DNA of 43,484 nt, taken from positions 1-43,484 of IMG/VR virus record IMGVR_UViG_3300046507_000882. One strand, written 5' to 3'. The position numbers were made by a program, and so were the translations under genes. The notes beneath the pieces were generated by a model, which saw only the letters and a list, made by a program, of their open reading frames with translations, had not been told where the DNA came from and did no database searches. This document shows, one piece after another, positions 6,308 to 14,344 of this stretch (positions are counted from its first letter, which is position 1; the number at the start of each line of letters is the position of its first letter). Origin of the DNA: a virus.

Positions 6308-8064
6308 CAGTAAATCTCCATACGCCCAGTGTTGGCAGTGGTCTGCCCCTCAAGCGGTTCGTGGTGCAATCCGTGAAATAGCGCCCAGGCCAGGTCGGCG
6401 TGGCCGGTGTTGTCGTTACGGCCGGCGGTGTAGGTGTACTGGCGTCCGCCGGCGGTGATGGTCTTTCGGATTGCCATCAGCGACTGGGCCATGTCGGTCC
6501 AGCCGGCGTCGAATTCGAGCCGGCCCTTGTGGATTACGTCGTAGGCCTTGAGTACGAGGCGGGTTTTGACTTCGGGCGAGTAGCTGAAGGTAGTCACTGC
6601 TGGGAAGAACTGGCGCACCAGTTGGGCCACGCCGCTGCCCAGACCGGTCACGTCGATCCCGATGTAGGTCACCCAGTAGCGGTCGCAGACGCTCTTGATG
6701 AACGCGGCCTGCGCGGCGAAGTCCATGCCCCGGAACTGGTGACGCTCGAGGATGCGGAACTTGCCGCCCGGAACCAGTGGCGGCGCGACCACCACCATGC
6801 CGGAACAGTCGCCCGTCTCGGCCGGGTCATAGCCGATCCAAACCTGGCGGTCGCCGAACGGGCGCATGGCGAAGGGTTTGTAGTCCTCGGCCCACTCGAC
6901 CCAACTGTCCACCATGCACGACTGCAAAAGGGTCAGCGGAAAGATGCTCGCGCCATCGTCGACGAACTCGCACATCAGCAGGTTGGCGAACGCCTCGGGG
7001 CTGTACTCGCGGCGCAGTTCCTCAATATCGAACAGGTCACAACCGCCCCGCTCCGCATCCAGAATCGTGACGATCTGCCGCCACAACCGATCCTCACAGA
7101 ACCGGCCCTGCTGGAGCGCACCGTGGGACACGTCAACCTTCGTATGCTGTGCGGCGGGCTTGCCCTTGTTGAAGCGCTCGCCCGTCCAGAAGGTGTACGC
7201 CTCGTGGGCCATGCTCGACGGCGTAGAAAAGTAGGTCTTGCGCCACTTCTTGTGCATCGCCATGCCCGAGGCGACCTTATTCAGCTCTTCAAACTTGAAC
7301 GTCCAGAAGAACTCGTCGAAGTAGAAATTGCCGTGATAGCCCTGGGCAGTACGGGCGTTGGTACCGAGGAAAAACAGCTCTGCGCCGTTGGGCAAAACGA
7401 TGGGATCGCCAGTCAGTTCGACGCCGATAATCTCGCGGCAGAACGCCTGAATGTATCCCCGGAACAGGTAGGCCTGGTTCTTCGAAGCCGACAGGAAAAT
7501 CTGGTTGCGCCCAGTGTCCAGCGCATCGATGAACGCCTCACGGGCAAAGTAGTAAGTCGCCCCGATCTGCCGGCTCTTGAGGATGACGCGGGTGCGCTGA
7601 TTGCCGGCGCGATACCAGTCTTTCTGGTAGTCAAAACAGCCATCGATGAAGGCCTCGCGCAGCAGCTCGATCTGGTCTTCATCAATCTCGTTCTTGACGG
7701 CCTTCTTCTTCGGCTCGGCGTTGCGCTTGGCTAGATTAGGGTTGAGGTCAGTTTCAGTACCACCGCCCTGAAAACGCTGGATACGCGCCTGCCGCTCCAG
7801 CTGCCGGTGCAACAAATCAATCTCTTTGAAGTCGCCGCCGCTTTTCCCCTCCTTGAGGATCAGTTGCACTAACCGCGCTTCCAGCGCCCCGCCGATGCGT
7901 TCGACGTTGTCGGCCCGGTCCCACCCATCGCGGGCCTTCCAGCTGTGTAGCGTTTTTTCCTTTTCGCCCGTAGCCTCAGCGATCTCGCAGATGCGCCAAC
8001 CCATCCAGTAGAGAAACTTGGATTGGCGGCGTGGATCGATGGGCAGCACTGCAGTCGTAGTCAT
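6307..8064 (-). CDS. P: Terminase large subunit, ATPase gpP
   Basis: A 585-residue P2 gpP-type terminase. The N-terminus (residues 8-50) carries the typical DPRRQSKFLYWMGWRICEIA plus a helix-turn-helix-like segment (GEKEKTLHSW). The ATPase has a Walker A-like ILKSRQIGATY (161-171) and Walker B FYFDE (247-251). The nuclease region has WIGYDPAETGDCSG with its acidic residues. It pumps DNA through the portal and cuts at cos together with gpM. It forms a leftward operon with the portal gene. The promoter region at 8065-8215 holds a TGT-N13-ACA dyad. The gene looks intact. Confidence 0.95.
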   Translation of the reverse strand: MTTTAVLPIDPRRQSKFLYWMGWRICEIAEATGEKEKTLHSWKARDGWDRADNVERIGGALEARLVQLILKEGKSGGDFKEIDLLHRQLERQARIQRFQGGGTETDLNPNLAKRNAEPKKKAVKNEIDEDQIELLREAFIDGCFDYQKDWYRAGNQRTRVILKSRQIGATYYFAREAFIDALDTGRNQIFLSASKNQAYLFRGYIQAFCREIIGVELTGDPIVLPNGAELFFLGTNARTAQGYHGNFYFDEFFWTFKFEELNKVASGMAMHKKWRKTYFSTPSSMAHEAYTFWTGERFNKGKPAAQHTKVDVSHGALQQGRFCEDRLWRQIVTILDAERGGCDLFDIEELRREYSPEAFANLLMCEFVDDGASIFPLTLLQSCMVDSWVEWAEDYKPFAMRPFGDRQVWIGYDPAETGDCSGMVVVAPPLVPGGKFRILERHQFRGMDFAAQAAFIKSVCDRYWVTYIGIDVTGLGSGVAQLVRQFFPAVTTFSYSPEVKTRLVLKAYDVIHKGRLEFDAGWTDMAQSLMAIRKTITAGGRQYTYTAGRNDNTGHADLAWALFHGLHHEPLEGQTTANTGRMEIY

Positions 8065-8111
8065 GGCCGCGATGCTGCCGCCCGCACGCGCGAGGCAGTA
8101 TCGCTAATACT

Positions 8112-8130
8112 TGTAGTCTTTCAATTAACA
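8112..8130. promoter_or_regulatory. Late activator dyad upstream of P
   Basis: TGT (8112-8114), 13 bases, then ACA (8128-8130), centred 57 bases before the P start. This is the TGT...ACA type of site bound by Ogr/Delta activators at P2-family late promoters. The same spacing recurs upstream of O, V and FI. Confidence 0.7.
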
Positions 8131-8215
8131 ATTTTTATAGAAAGCGAAGCCGAACAGAATTCAACTGTTCGACTTCGTAAACATGACCTAAATCAAATTA
8201 AGCTTAAGGCCCTCA

Positions 8216-9406
8216 TCACTCATCATCCGCATAGATAATCCCCACATTCGCGGTATACGAACCGGTTCTACCCGAAACTTGACTCATAATTTCTTCAGGG
8301 GTGTCATCGCGAAAATTCACGATATGCCCTACAAGAACTCCGTCATCAGTATATTCCGCCTCTTCGCTTTCCATCCACTCCTCAAGATCTTCCACACTGA
8401 GGTCTGTTGCATGAGCTAATAGATCCTCAAATGTCTCTTGATGCCGCACTCCCTCTAGTGGATATAAAACCGAGTCGTATTTAGATGGTAGCAGTGCGAA
8501 TTCACCCCACCCTAGTCCGCTTATAGCAAGGCCGGTACCACTCTCAGAAACAGCACCGTACATCATCAACACCCTGCCTACTGCAGCCTCTGTAATACCA
8601 TGCTCAACAGAATCACGAACCGTCATTTTCAATGTAAAATCTTGGTACTCACTACCGTTTTCATACTCTATTCTGGTCATTTGAATATTCGAGGGGTTTC
8701 CTTCCCCCATTAGGCGTATCCTTTTTACGCGACCATAGTACAATTTTGGAACTTCATTAACTGCACTTACCCGAGAAACCTCCACTAAAGCATCACTCAA
8801 CAGCTGCGGATATTGAGCGCCTGGAAGAAAGTAATATTTATGGTAATTCTTATCAAATCTAATACATAGCCCTCGAACCGTAGTAATCCGACTAGGTAAT
8901 TTTACCTGCTCACCATTATGTCGCCGGATCGGAACGTCTGCTAAATCCCCATTAATATCTTCAACAACGGGGCCTGTATAAACCTGCCCCGGTAGTTGAG
9001 GCGCAGCGGGTTTTTCCTTCATGAAGCTTTTCACAACGACCAGCAATTCATCATCGACTGCTTGCTTGGCTTCTTCCTCATCGGTGAACCGCAAACCATC
9101 ACGTTTTTTTACTCGCAGTCCACAAAAAGGTCTGTGTTTTCGACTGTGGGCAAAGTAGGCGGCGCGACCATTGGAGTCTTTTTCACCTTCCTCCGGTGAA
9201 CGAAACAATCCGACACAGCATTCGGGACAAAAAATGGCCCCTTTCATACTCGGTTGGTATTCAGATGTGAGGATTGATCTAGCGGTCGCTCGAAGAGTCG
9301 TTTTATCTCCTACCCCATACACCCACCCAGGAAGAAAATAGGCAAATTTAATCCGATTACTTTCTGCTTTTCCTGATGTAGCCATCCCAAAATCCTTTTC
9401 TGACAA
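8216..9406 (-). CDS. Hypothetical protein with CoiA-like zinc motif, inserted between P and O
   Basis: A 396-residue soluble protein on the minus strand. Around residues 58-100 there is C-P-E-C, then RAAYFAHSRKHRPFCGLR. This recalls the N-terminal zinc site of CoiA-like proteins (C-x-x-C ... HFAH ... C), which precedes a nuclease domain in that family; I do not see a clear nuclease signature here. The C-terminal third is acidic (DLSVEDLEEWMESEEAEYTDD). P2 phages normally have only divergent promoters at this place, so this is an acquired cargo gene. Codon use is more AT-rich than that of its neighbours. Role unknown. Confidence 0.75.
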   Translation of the reverse strand: MSEKDFGMATSGKAESNRIKFAYFLPGWVYGVGDKTTLRATARSILTSEYQPSMKGAIFCPECCVGLFRSPEEGEKDSNGRAAYFAHSRKHRPFCGLRVKKRDGLRFTDEEEAKQAVDDELLVVVKSFMKEKPAAPQLPGQVYTGPVVEDINGDLADVPIRRHNGEQVKLPSRITTVRGLCIRFDKNYHKYYFLPGAQYPQLLSDALVEVSRVSAVNEVPKLYYGRVKRIRLMGEGNPSNIQMTRIEYENGSEYQDFTLKMTVRDSVEHGITEAAVGRVLMMYGAVSESGTGLAISGLGWGEFALLPSKYDSVLYPLEGVRHQETFEDLLAHATDLSVEDLEEWMESEEAEYTDDGVLVGHIVNFRDDTPEEIMSQVSGRTGSYTANVGIIYADDE

Positions 9407-9478
9407 TTCAATGCGTTGAGCCTAGATAATGGCACAAAAACATCACATCAAAATCCGTGTGCGTTTTTTCCGACTCCT

Positions 9479-9497
9479 TGTACCTCCTCCCCCTACA
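9479..9497. promoter_or_regulatory. Late activator dyad upstream of O
   Basis: TGT (9479-9481), 13 bases, then ACA (9495-9497), centred about 99 bases before the O start. It matches the dyads before P, V and FI and marks the promoter of the O-N-M-L-X-R-S unit. It lies only about 75 bases from the start of the leftward cargo gene at 9406, which it might also influence. Confidence 0.65.
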
Positions 9498-9586
9498 GTC
9501 CCGCCTCATTGCCGCAACTAGCGCGCGTCACGACCATGCCCCTCATCGCAGGCATTCAGCGCCCCCACAATTGAGGACTTCACGCC

Positions 9587-10417
9587 ATGAAGAAATTCCG
9601 CAGCAACTGGTTCCGCGTCGCCGTAGAGGGCGCTACCTCGGACAAGCGCACCATCAAACGCAACTGGCTGGAACAGGCGGCGAAGAACTTCAACCCATCC
9701 ACTTACGGCGCACGGATCTGGCTAGAGCATTTCCGCAGCTTGCTACCCGACAGCCCATTCAAGGCCTACGGCGATGTGCTGGCGGTGAAAACCGAAGAAG
9801 TAGACATCAACGGCCAAAAGAAACTGGCCCTGTTCGCCCAAGTCGAGCCGACGGCCGATCTGATCGCCATGAACAAAGCAAAACAGAAGATCTACACCTC
9901 AATCGAAATCGACGACAGCTTCGCCGATACCGGTGAGGCCTACATCGTGGGTCTTGGCGTGACCGATTCACCGGCCAGCCTTGGCACCGACGTCTTGTCG
10001 TTCTCGGCACAGAAACCGGACGTCAGTCCGTTCAAGGATCGCCACTACTCTGCGACTTCGATGTTCACCGAGGCGCTGGAAACAGAGCTGACGTTCGAGG
10101 AATTCGAAGAAAAGCCGAGCATCGGCGCTCATCTTCTCAGCACGGTGAGAAACCTGCTCGGCGGCAAGCAAAGCAAGGATGACACCGAGTTCGCTCAAAT
10201 CAGCCAAGCAGTCGAAACCGTCGCCGAACACGTCAAGGATCTGCCCGCGCAAATGGCAGCCGCGAAGAAGTTTTCGACAAGCCTGCAGACCCGACTGGAT
10301 CAACTGAGCAAAGACTTCACCGAACTGAAAACCCAACTTTCCACCACCCAGGATCCCAACCAGAAAACGCGCCCTCCGGTAACCGGCGGCGACAACTCGG
10401 TAGTGACTGACTGCTGA
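9587..10417 (+). CDS. O: Capsid scaffolding protein / prohead protease gpO
   Basis: A 276-residue gpO homologue. The N-terminal protease half keeps the expected triad: Asp19 (EGATSDK), His48 (WLEHF) and Ser105 (YTSIEI), almost the positions of P2 gpO (D19, H48, S107). The C-terminal third is a charged scaffold helix (TRLDQLSKDFTELKTQL). It guides gpN shell assembly and cleaves itself and the capsid proteins. It is first in the rightward head operon. ATG 9587 has a weak GAGGA site 8 bases upstream. Intact. Confidence 0.95.
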   Translation: MKKFRSNWFRVAVEGATSDKRTIKRNWLEQAAKNFNPSTYGARIWLEHFRSLLPDSPFKAYGDVLAVKTEEVDINGQKKLALFAQVEPTADLIAMNKAKQKIYTSIEIDDSFADTGEAYIVGLGVTDSPASLGTDVLSFSAQKPDVSPFKDRHYSATSMFTEALETELTFEEFEEKPSIGAHLLSTVRNLLGGKQSKDDTEFAQISQAVETVAEHVKDLPAQMAAAKKFSTSLQTRLDQLSKDFTELKTQLSTTQDPNQKTRPPVTGGDNSVVTDC

Positions 10418-10448
10418 AGTCAGCCCCGCATAACCAAGGACGACCATC

Positions 10449-11456
10449 ATGCGCAACGACACACGCGTTCTTTTTAACGCGTACCTGCAACAGCTCGCCC
10501 AACTGCACGGCGTGAGCGACGTCACCACCAAATTCACCGCCGCACCGAGCGTTGCCCAGACGCTGGAAACGCGCATTCAGGAATCCAGCGCGTTCCTCAG
10601 CTCGATCAACATCTACGGTGTATCCGAACAGTCCGGCGAGAAGATCGGCATCGGTATCGACGGCACTATTGCCAGCACCACCGATACCACCGTCAAGGAT
10701 CGCGAACCCCGCGACCCGAGCAGCCTGGACAACCGCGGGTACACCTGCACCCAAACCAACTTCGATACCGGCCTGCGTTACCAGAAGCTTGATCAGTGGG
10801 CGAAATTCAAAGACTTCCAGGCGCGCATCCGTGACGCAATCATCAAAGTTCAGGCGCTCAACCGGATCATGATCGGCTGGAACGGCACTAGCCGCGCCGC
10901 CACCTCAAACCCGGCCACCAATCCGCTGTTGCAGGACGTCAACATCGGCTGGCTGCAAAAAATGCGCTCAGAGAACGAAGCCCGCGTCATGGCCGAAGTT
11001 GTGGCAGGCAGTGGCAAGATCGAGATCGGCGCCGGCAAAGACTTCGAAAACATCGACGCCTTGGTTGTCAGCATGGTCAACGAGTTCATCGACCCTTGGT
11101 ATCAGGAAGACACCGATCTGGTGGTCATCTGCGGCCGTCAGCTGTTGGCCGACAAATACTTCCCGATCATCAACAAAACCCAGGCGCCGACCGAAATGCT
11201 GGCCGCCGACATCGTCACCAGCCAAAAGCGCCTAGGCAATCTGCCGGCTGTGCGCGTACCGCACTTCCCGGCCAACGGCCTGCTGGTGACTCGCCTCGAC
11301 AACCTGTCGATCTACTGGCAGGAAGGCACCCGCCGCCGCACCGTCGTCGACAACGCCAAACGCGACCGCATCGAGAACTTCGAGTCGGTCAACGAAAGCT
11401 ATGTGATCGAAGACCTAGGCTGCACGGCCATGGCCGAAAACATCACCCTGAGCTGA
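10449..11456 (+). CDS. N: Major capsid protein gpN
   Basis: A 335-residue P2 gpN-type capsid protein. It starts MRNDTRVLFNAYLQQLA and contains RDPSSLDNRGYTCTQTNFDT, IDPWYQEDTDLVVICGRQL and the C-terminal ENFESVNESYVIEDL. All are conserved blocks of this HK97-fold family. The N-terminal about 30 residues are the piece normally removed by gpO during maturation. It follows O after 31 bases with a ribosome site (AAGGAC). Length is as expected and no lesion is seen. Confidence 0.96.
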   Translation: MRNDTRVLFNAYLQQLAQLHGVSDVTTKFTAAPSVAQTLETRIQESSAFLSSINIYGVSEQSGEKIGIGIDGTIASTTDTTVKDREPRDPSSLDNRGYTCTQTNFDTGLRYQKLDQWAKFKDFQARIRDAIIKVQALNRIMIGWNGTSRAATSNPATNPLLQDVNIGWLQKMRSENEARVMAEVVAGSGKIEIGAGKDFENIDALVVSMVNEFIDPWYQEDTDLVVICGRQLLADKYFPIINKTQAPTEMLAADIVTSQKRLGNLPAVRVPHFPANGLLVTRLDNLSIYWQEGTRRRTVVDNAKRDRIENFESVNESYVIEDLGCTAMAENITLS

Positions 11457-11466
11457 GGCGGACACC

Positions 11467-12165
11467 ATGACCAATCCCTGCCGTCGCCATTTTGTTCGTG
11501 TCAGTGCCGCAATCGAAGCGGCAGCGGCTAACCCCACTCAAACCATGGCCGGCGCCACGGCCTATGAACATCAGCTCAATCAACTGCTGCAAGACCGCCT
11601 GCGCCTGAAGCAGGTGCAATCCAATCAGGGCAAAGCCGAACTCAAGCGTCAGTTGCTGCCCGATTACATCCCCTACGTGCAAGGCGTGCTTGAGGGCGGC
11701 AAAGGCGCACAAGATGAAGTGCTGACCACCATCATGGTCTGGCGCATCGACGCCGAAGACTTCAGCGGCGCCCTCGACATTGCCGACTACGTGCTCAAAC
11801 ACAAACTGATCATGCCTGACCGGTTCGAACGCACCACCGGCTGCCTAGTCGCGGAAGAAATCGCCACCGTCGCGCTCAAGGCGCTGAAAGTCGGCGAACC
11901 GTTTGAGCTGGCGATTCTGCAACGCACCGCTGAACTTACCGACGCCGAGGATATGCCCGATCAGGCACGCGCGAAACTGTTTCTCGCGATGGGCCGCGTA
12001 ACACTGGAAGGCATCACCGATGAGAAGCCCGGGCAACCCGGTCAGGTACAGGCCGGCATTGATCTGCTGAAAAAGGCCATCGACCTGCACGACGCCTGCG
12101 GTGGCAAAAAGGATCTGGAGCGGGCCGAACGCCTGCTCAACAAACTCGCTGCCGCTGGCAGCTAA
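11467..12165 (+). CDS. M: Terminase small subunit gpM
   Basis: A 232-residue P2 gpM-like protein. It begins MTNPCRRHFVRVSAAIEAAA and has NQLLQDRLRLKQVQSNQGKA and LPDYIPYVQGVLEGGKGAQD, typical of the family. It ends in helical TPR-like segments (GIDLLKKAIDLHDACG). It recognises cos DNA and recruits gpP. It starts 10 bases after the gpN stop, in the same operon. Intact. Confidence 0.95.
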   Translation: MTNPCRRHFVRVSAAIEAAAANPTQTMAGATAYEHQLNQLLQDRLRLKQVQSNQGKAELKRQLLPDYIPYVQGVLEGGKGAQDEVLTTIMVWRIDAEDFSGALDIADYVLKHKLIMPDRFERTTGCLVAEEIATVALKALKVGEPFELAILQRTAELTDAEDMPDQARAKLFLAMGRVTLEGITDEKPGQPGQVQAGIDLLKKAIDLHDACGGKKDLERAERLLNKLAAAGS

Positions 12166-12269
12166 CCGAGCGTCCCCACGCACCCCGCCGGCTCGGGGCG
12201 GATCGGCCAGGCCGCTCCTCCTGAACGTGAAGCCCCGACCACCGGCGACCTACAACAGAGCACAGACTC

Positions 12270-12740
12270 ATGAGCGGATTCGTAGCGGGCGGCAGCACTA
12301 CTCCGGCCCCCAGCGGCCACATCAACACCGACCCCTTCTGGCCATCGATCGACCTCGACGACGTGCGCGGCACTTTGCGCATCGACTCCAGCGTCACGCC
12401 GATCCGTCTGGAAACCGCGACCATCGCCGCCGCCATCAGCGTGAACCGCGAGTTCGCCACTTGGCGCCGCACCAAACAGGCCGAAGGCTACGCCACCCTC
12501 GCCGACGTACCGGCCGAGCAAATTGAGGAGAAATCTGAACTCGTCCACCTCTACCAGCGGGCGATCTACGCCGCGACCGGTGCGGAGATCTGCGAGCGCT
12601 ACCGCTCATACGACAGCACCAACAGCGGCAACCAAAACGCCGATGACCTGACCCCGAGCATCGACGAGTTACGCCGCGACCAGCGCTGGGCCGTGCGCGA
12701 CTTTCTCGGCCTAGGCCGTACCACCGTGGAGTTGATCTGA
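12270..12740 (+). CDS. L: Head completion/stabilisation protein gpL
   Basis: A 156-residue gpL homologue. It starts MSGFVAGGSTTPAPSGHINT and has DPFWPSIDLDDVRGTLRIDS, a strong signature of the family. It binds the portal vertex after packaging to prepare tail joining. Its TGA overlaps the start of gene X by one base. The gap of about 100 bases after M (12166-12269) holds no gene I can support. Confidence 0.93.
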   Translation: MSGFVAGGSTTPAPSGHINTDPFWPSIDLDDVRGTLRIDSSVTPIRLETATIAAAISVNREFATWRRTKQAEGYATLADVPAEQIEEKSELVHLYQRAIYAATGAEICERYRSYDSTNSGNQNADDLTPSIDELRRDQRWAVRDFLGLGRTTVELI

Positions 12741-12952
12741 TGGCCGTCAGCATCCGCGCCCAGCAGAACGAAACCGTCGATGCCCTCTGCTGGCGTCACT
12801 ACGGCCGCACCGCAGGTGTCACTGAAGCAGTACTTGAAGCCAACCCCGGCCTTGCCGACCACGGCCCGACCTTGCCGCAAGGCCTTTTGGTGCAAATGCC
12901 AGTAGCCCAAGCAGCCGCCACGCAACGGCAGATGGTGAACCTATGGGACTGA
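12740..12952 (+). CDS. X: Tail protein gpX (LysM-like)
   Basis: A 70-residue gpX homologue with a LysM-like fold (VSIRAQQNETVDALCWRHYG, then LPQGLLVQMP). P2 gpX is needed for tails and probably binds peptidoglycan or the baseplate hub. The start overlaps the L stop. In P2-like phages it is followed by holin and endolysin genes; here the next sequence is a broken spanin gene. Confidence 0.93.
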   Translation: MAVSIRAQQNETVDALCWRHYGRTAGVTEAVLEANPGLADHGPTLPQGLLVQMPVAQAAATQRQMVNLWD

Positions 12953-12962
12953 ACCGCCCGTG

Positions 12963-13220
12963 TTGCCCGACACCCTGCAATAGAAACGCGATGCCGAGAC
13001 CACCCTGCGCACGCAACAGGATCAGCTGCGCCAAGGGCTGGCAAAGCGCGAACTCACCATTGAGGCAAACGTCGACCTACGCACTTGGGCAACCCAGCTT
13101 TCGCCTGATACTGCTCGCTGGCTGCACGTGCGCTCCGCCCTCACCGGCACCGACGCTTCTCGTCAGTGGCTGTCCGGCCGTGGTGCCATGCACGCTGCCA
13201 GCGATCAGCCCGCGCAGTAA
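12963..13220 (+). pseudogene. lysB: C-terminal remnant of LysB/Rz inner-membrane spanin
   Basis: The frame from 12984 to TAA 13218-13220 reads as the C-terminal part of a LysB/Rz spanin: RDAETTLRTQQDQLRQGLAK (coiled coil), then NVDLRTWATQLSPDTARWLH. The N-terminal membrane anchor is absent. A TAG at 12981-12983 interrupts the frame where the coiled coil would continue (L-Q-stop-K-R). The remnant abuts gene X, so a deletion has removed holin, endolysin and the start of this gene. The overlapping Rz1 frame survives. Confidence 0.75.
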
Positions 13221-13320
13221 CGGCGATCAGCTCACCGATCAGGATCGCGTCGAGGCCGCTTGGGCAGACTGTGCGAGCCAGGTGGACATGCTTTACCAAC
13301 ACCAGCAGGCCCGACCATAA
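13060..13320 (+). CDS. lysC: Rz1-like outer-membrane spanin lipoprotein (LysC)
   Basis: An 86-residue frame nested in the LysB remnant. A short signal peptide ends in the lipobox LLAGC (about residues 20-24), followed by a proline-rich stretch (CAPPSPAPTLLV) and a C-terminal AAWADCASQVDMLYQHQ. This is the normal pattern of Rz1/LysC lipoproteins. The likely start is TTG 13060; an in-frame ATG further up (from 12943) would add an unlikely leader. Without its Rz partner it should be non-functional. The stop is TAA, where ATGA overlap with gene R would normally give TGA. Confidence 0.6.
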   Translation: MRQTSTYALGQPSFRLILLAGCTCAPPSPAPTLLVSGCPAVVPCTLPAISPRSNGDQLTDQDRVEAAWADCASQVDMLYQHQQARP

Positions 13321-13793
13321 ACAAGCCCGACAGCCTGAAAGCACACCTGCTCGCCACCGTGGCCGAACTCAAGCACAACCCCGACCGATTGTTGATCTTC
13401 ATCGACAACGGCAAGATTCGCTGCACCGCCGCGCAGACGCTGTCCTTTGAGTACAGCTTCGACCTGCAGGTCATCCTCACCGACTTCGCCGGCCACCCCG
13501 ACAGCGTCATGCTGCCGCTGCTCGGCTGGTTGAGCGTGCACCAGTCCGAACTGCTGGAGAATCTGAGCAAGGCCGCTGATGGCATTCAGTTTGAGGCTGA
13601 CATTCTCGACAACAGCAAAGTGGATATGAGCCTGACGCTGCCGCTGACTGAGCGTGTGGTATTGGGCAAGGATGACCAGGGCAACACCACCATTCGCCAT
13701 CCAGGTGAACCACAACGAGCGGCTGACTTTCTTGATCCGAACTGGATACCTGGTGTGCAGGGTACCGGGAGTGAATGGGTAGTGCCGAAGTGA
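13317..13793 (+). CDS. R: Tail completion protein gpR, with ATA in place of ATG
   Basis: The product from 13317 (NKPDSLKAHLLATVAELKHN, then LPLLGWLSVHQSELL and LPLTERVV) is a typical gpR of about 158 residues. The expected start, an ATGA overlapping the Rz1 stop, reads ATAA here. One G-to-A change has removed the start codon and turned the Rz1 TGA into TAA. The frame is open further up to ATG 13260, but that would add 19 unrelated residues. gpR caps the tail and joins it to the head, so low expression would block virion assembly. Confidence 0.85.
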   Translation: MNKPDSLKAHLLATVAELKHNPDRLLIFIDNGKIRCTAAQTLSFEYSFDLQVILTDFAGHPDSVMLPLLGWLSVHQSELLENLSKAADGIQFEADILDNSKVDMSLTLPLTERVVLGKDDQGNTTIRHPGEPQRAADFLDPNWIPGVQGTGSEWVVPK

Positions 13794-14257
13794 ACAATCG
13801 CCTGGAAGCGCTTGAGGACTGGGCGACGGGATTGCTTGCGCAACTCGAGCCGGCATCGCGCAACAAACTGGCGCAAAGCGTTGGCAAAGGATTGCGTCTA
13901 AACCAGCAGCAACGAATCATTGCTCAGCGAAACCCAGACGCTAGCAAGTACGCGCCGCGTAAGCGGCGGAACCTGCGTGGTAAAAAGGGCAGGGTTAAGC
14001 GGCGGGTTAAGATGTTTACAAAGCTCCGCTTAGCACGTTTCCTTAGAATTCAGGGCGATGAAAATTCAATTAGCGTAGGCTTCACGGGACGCGTAGCTCG
14101 TATAGCTCGAGTGCACCAACATGGTTTGAAGGATCGCGCTGTTAGAAGCGCGCCTGTTGTGAAGTACCATCAGCGCGAGAGCCTTGGTTACACTGACTTA
14201 GACTTAGCGATTGTCCGTGAACATTTAGTTAACCATTTAACTCTCGTAAGCTTGTGA
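13775..14257 (+). CDS. S: Tail completion protein gpS
   Basis: A 160-residue gpS-type protein. It has NRLEALEDWATGLLAQLEP at the start, a basic middle (PRKRRNLRGKKGRVKRRVKM) and FTGRVARIARVHQHGLKD, a conserved block of the family. P2 gpS acts with gpR in finishing the tail. It overlaps R by 19 bases. The last 200 bases are less GC-rich than the front, so the 3' end may have been exchanged with the neighbouring cargo. Length is normal. Confidence 0.9.
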   Translation: MGSAEVNNRLEALEDWATGLLAQLEPASRNKLAQSVGKGLRLNQQQRIIAQRNPDASKYAPRKRRNLRGKKGRVKRRVKMFTKLRLARFLRIQGDENSISVGFTGRVARIARVHQHGLKDRAVRSAPVVKYHQRESLGYTDLDLAIVREHLVNHLTLVSL

Positions 14258-14344
14258 AAAATCCATGTAAGAAGTAGCCAACCTGAATAACCGTCGCATT
14301 TGCGATGGTTAGCGTACAAAAGTCATACGGGCGCGGAGATAAAA

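Noticed and set aside
6400-7734. Long plus-strand open frame of 444 codons opposite the terminase gene
   Set aside because: It is the antisense shadow of GC-rich gene P, which has clear family motifs on the minus strand. The antisense product shows no recognisable domain.
14288-14311. Hairpin after gene S considered as a terminator
   Set aside because: A 10-bp stem is present but no T run follows on either strand; it may end transcription with Rho, but the sequence does not show it.
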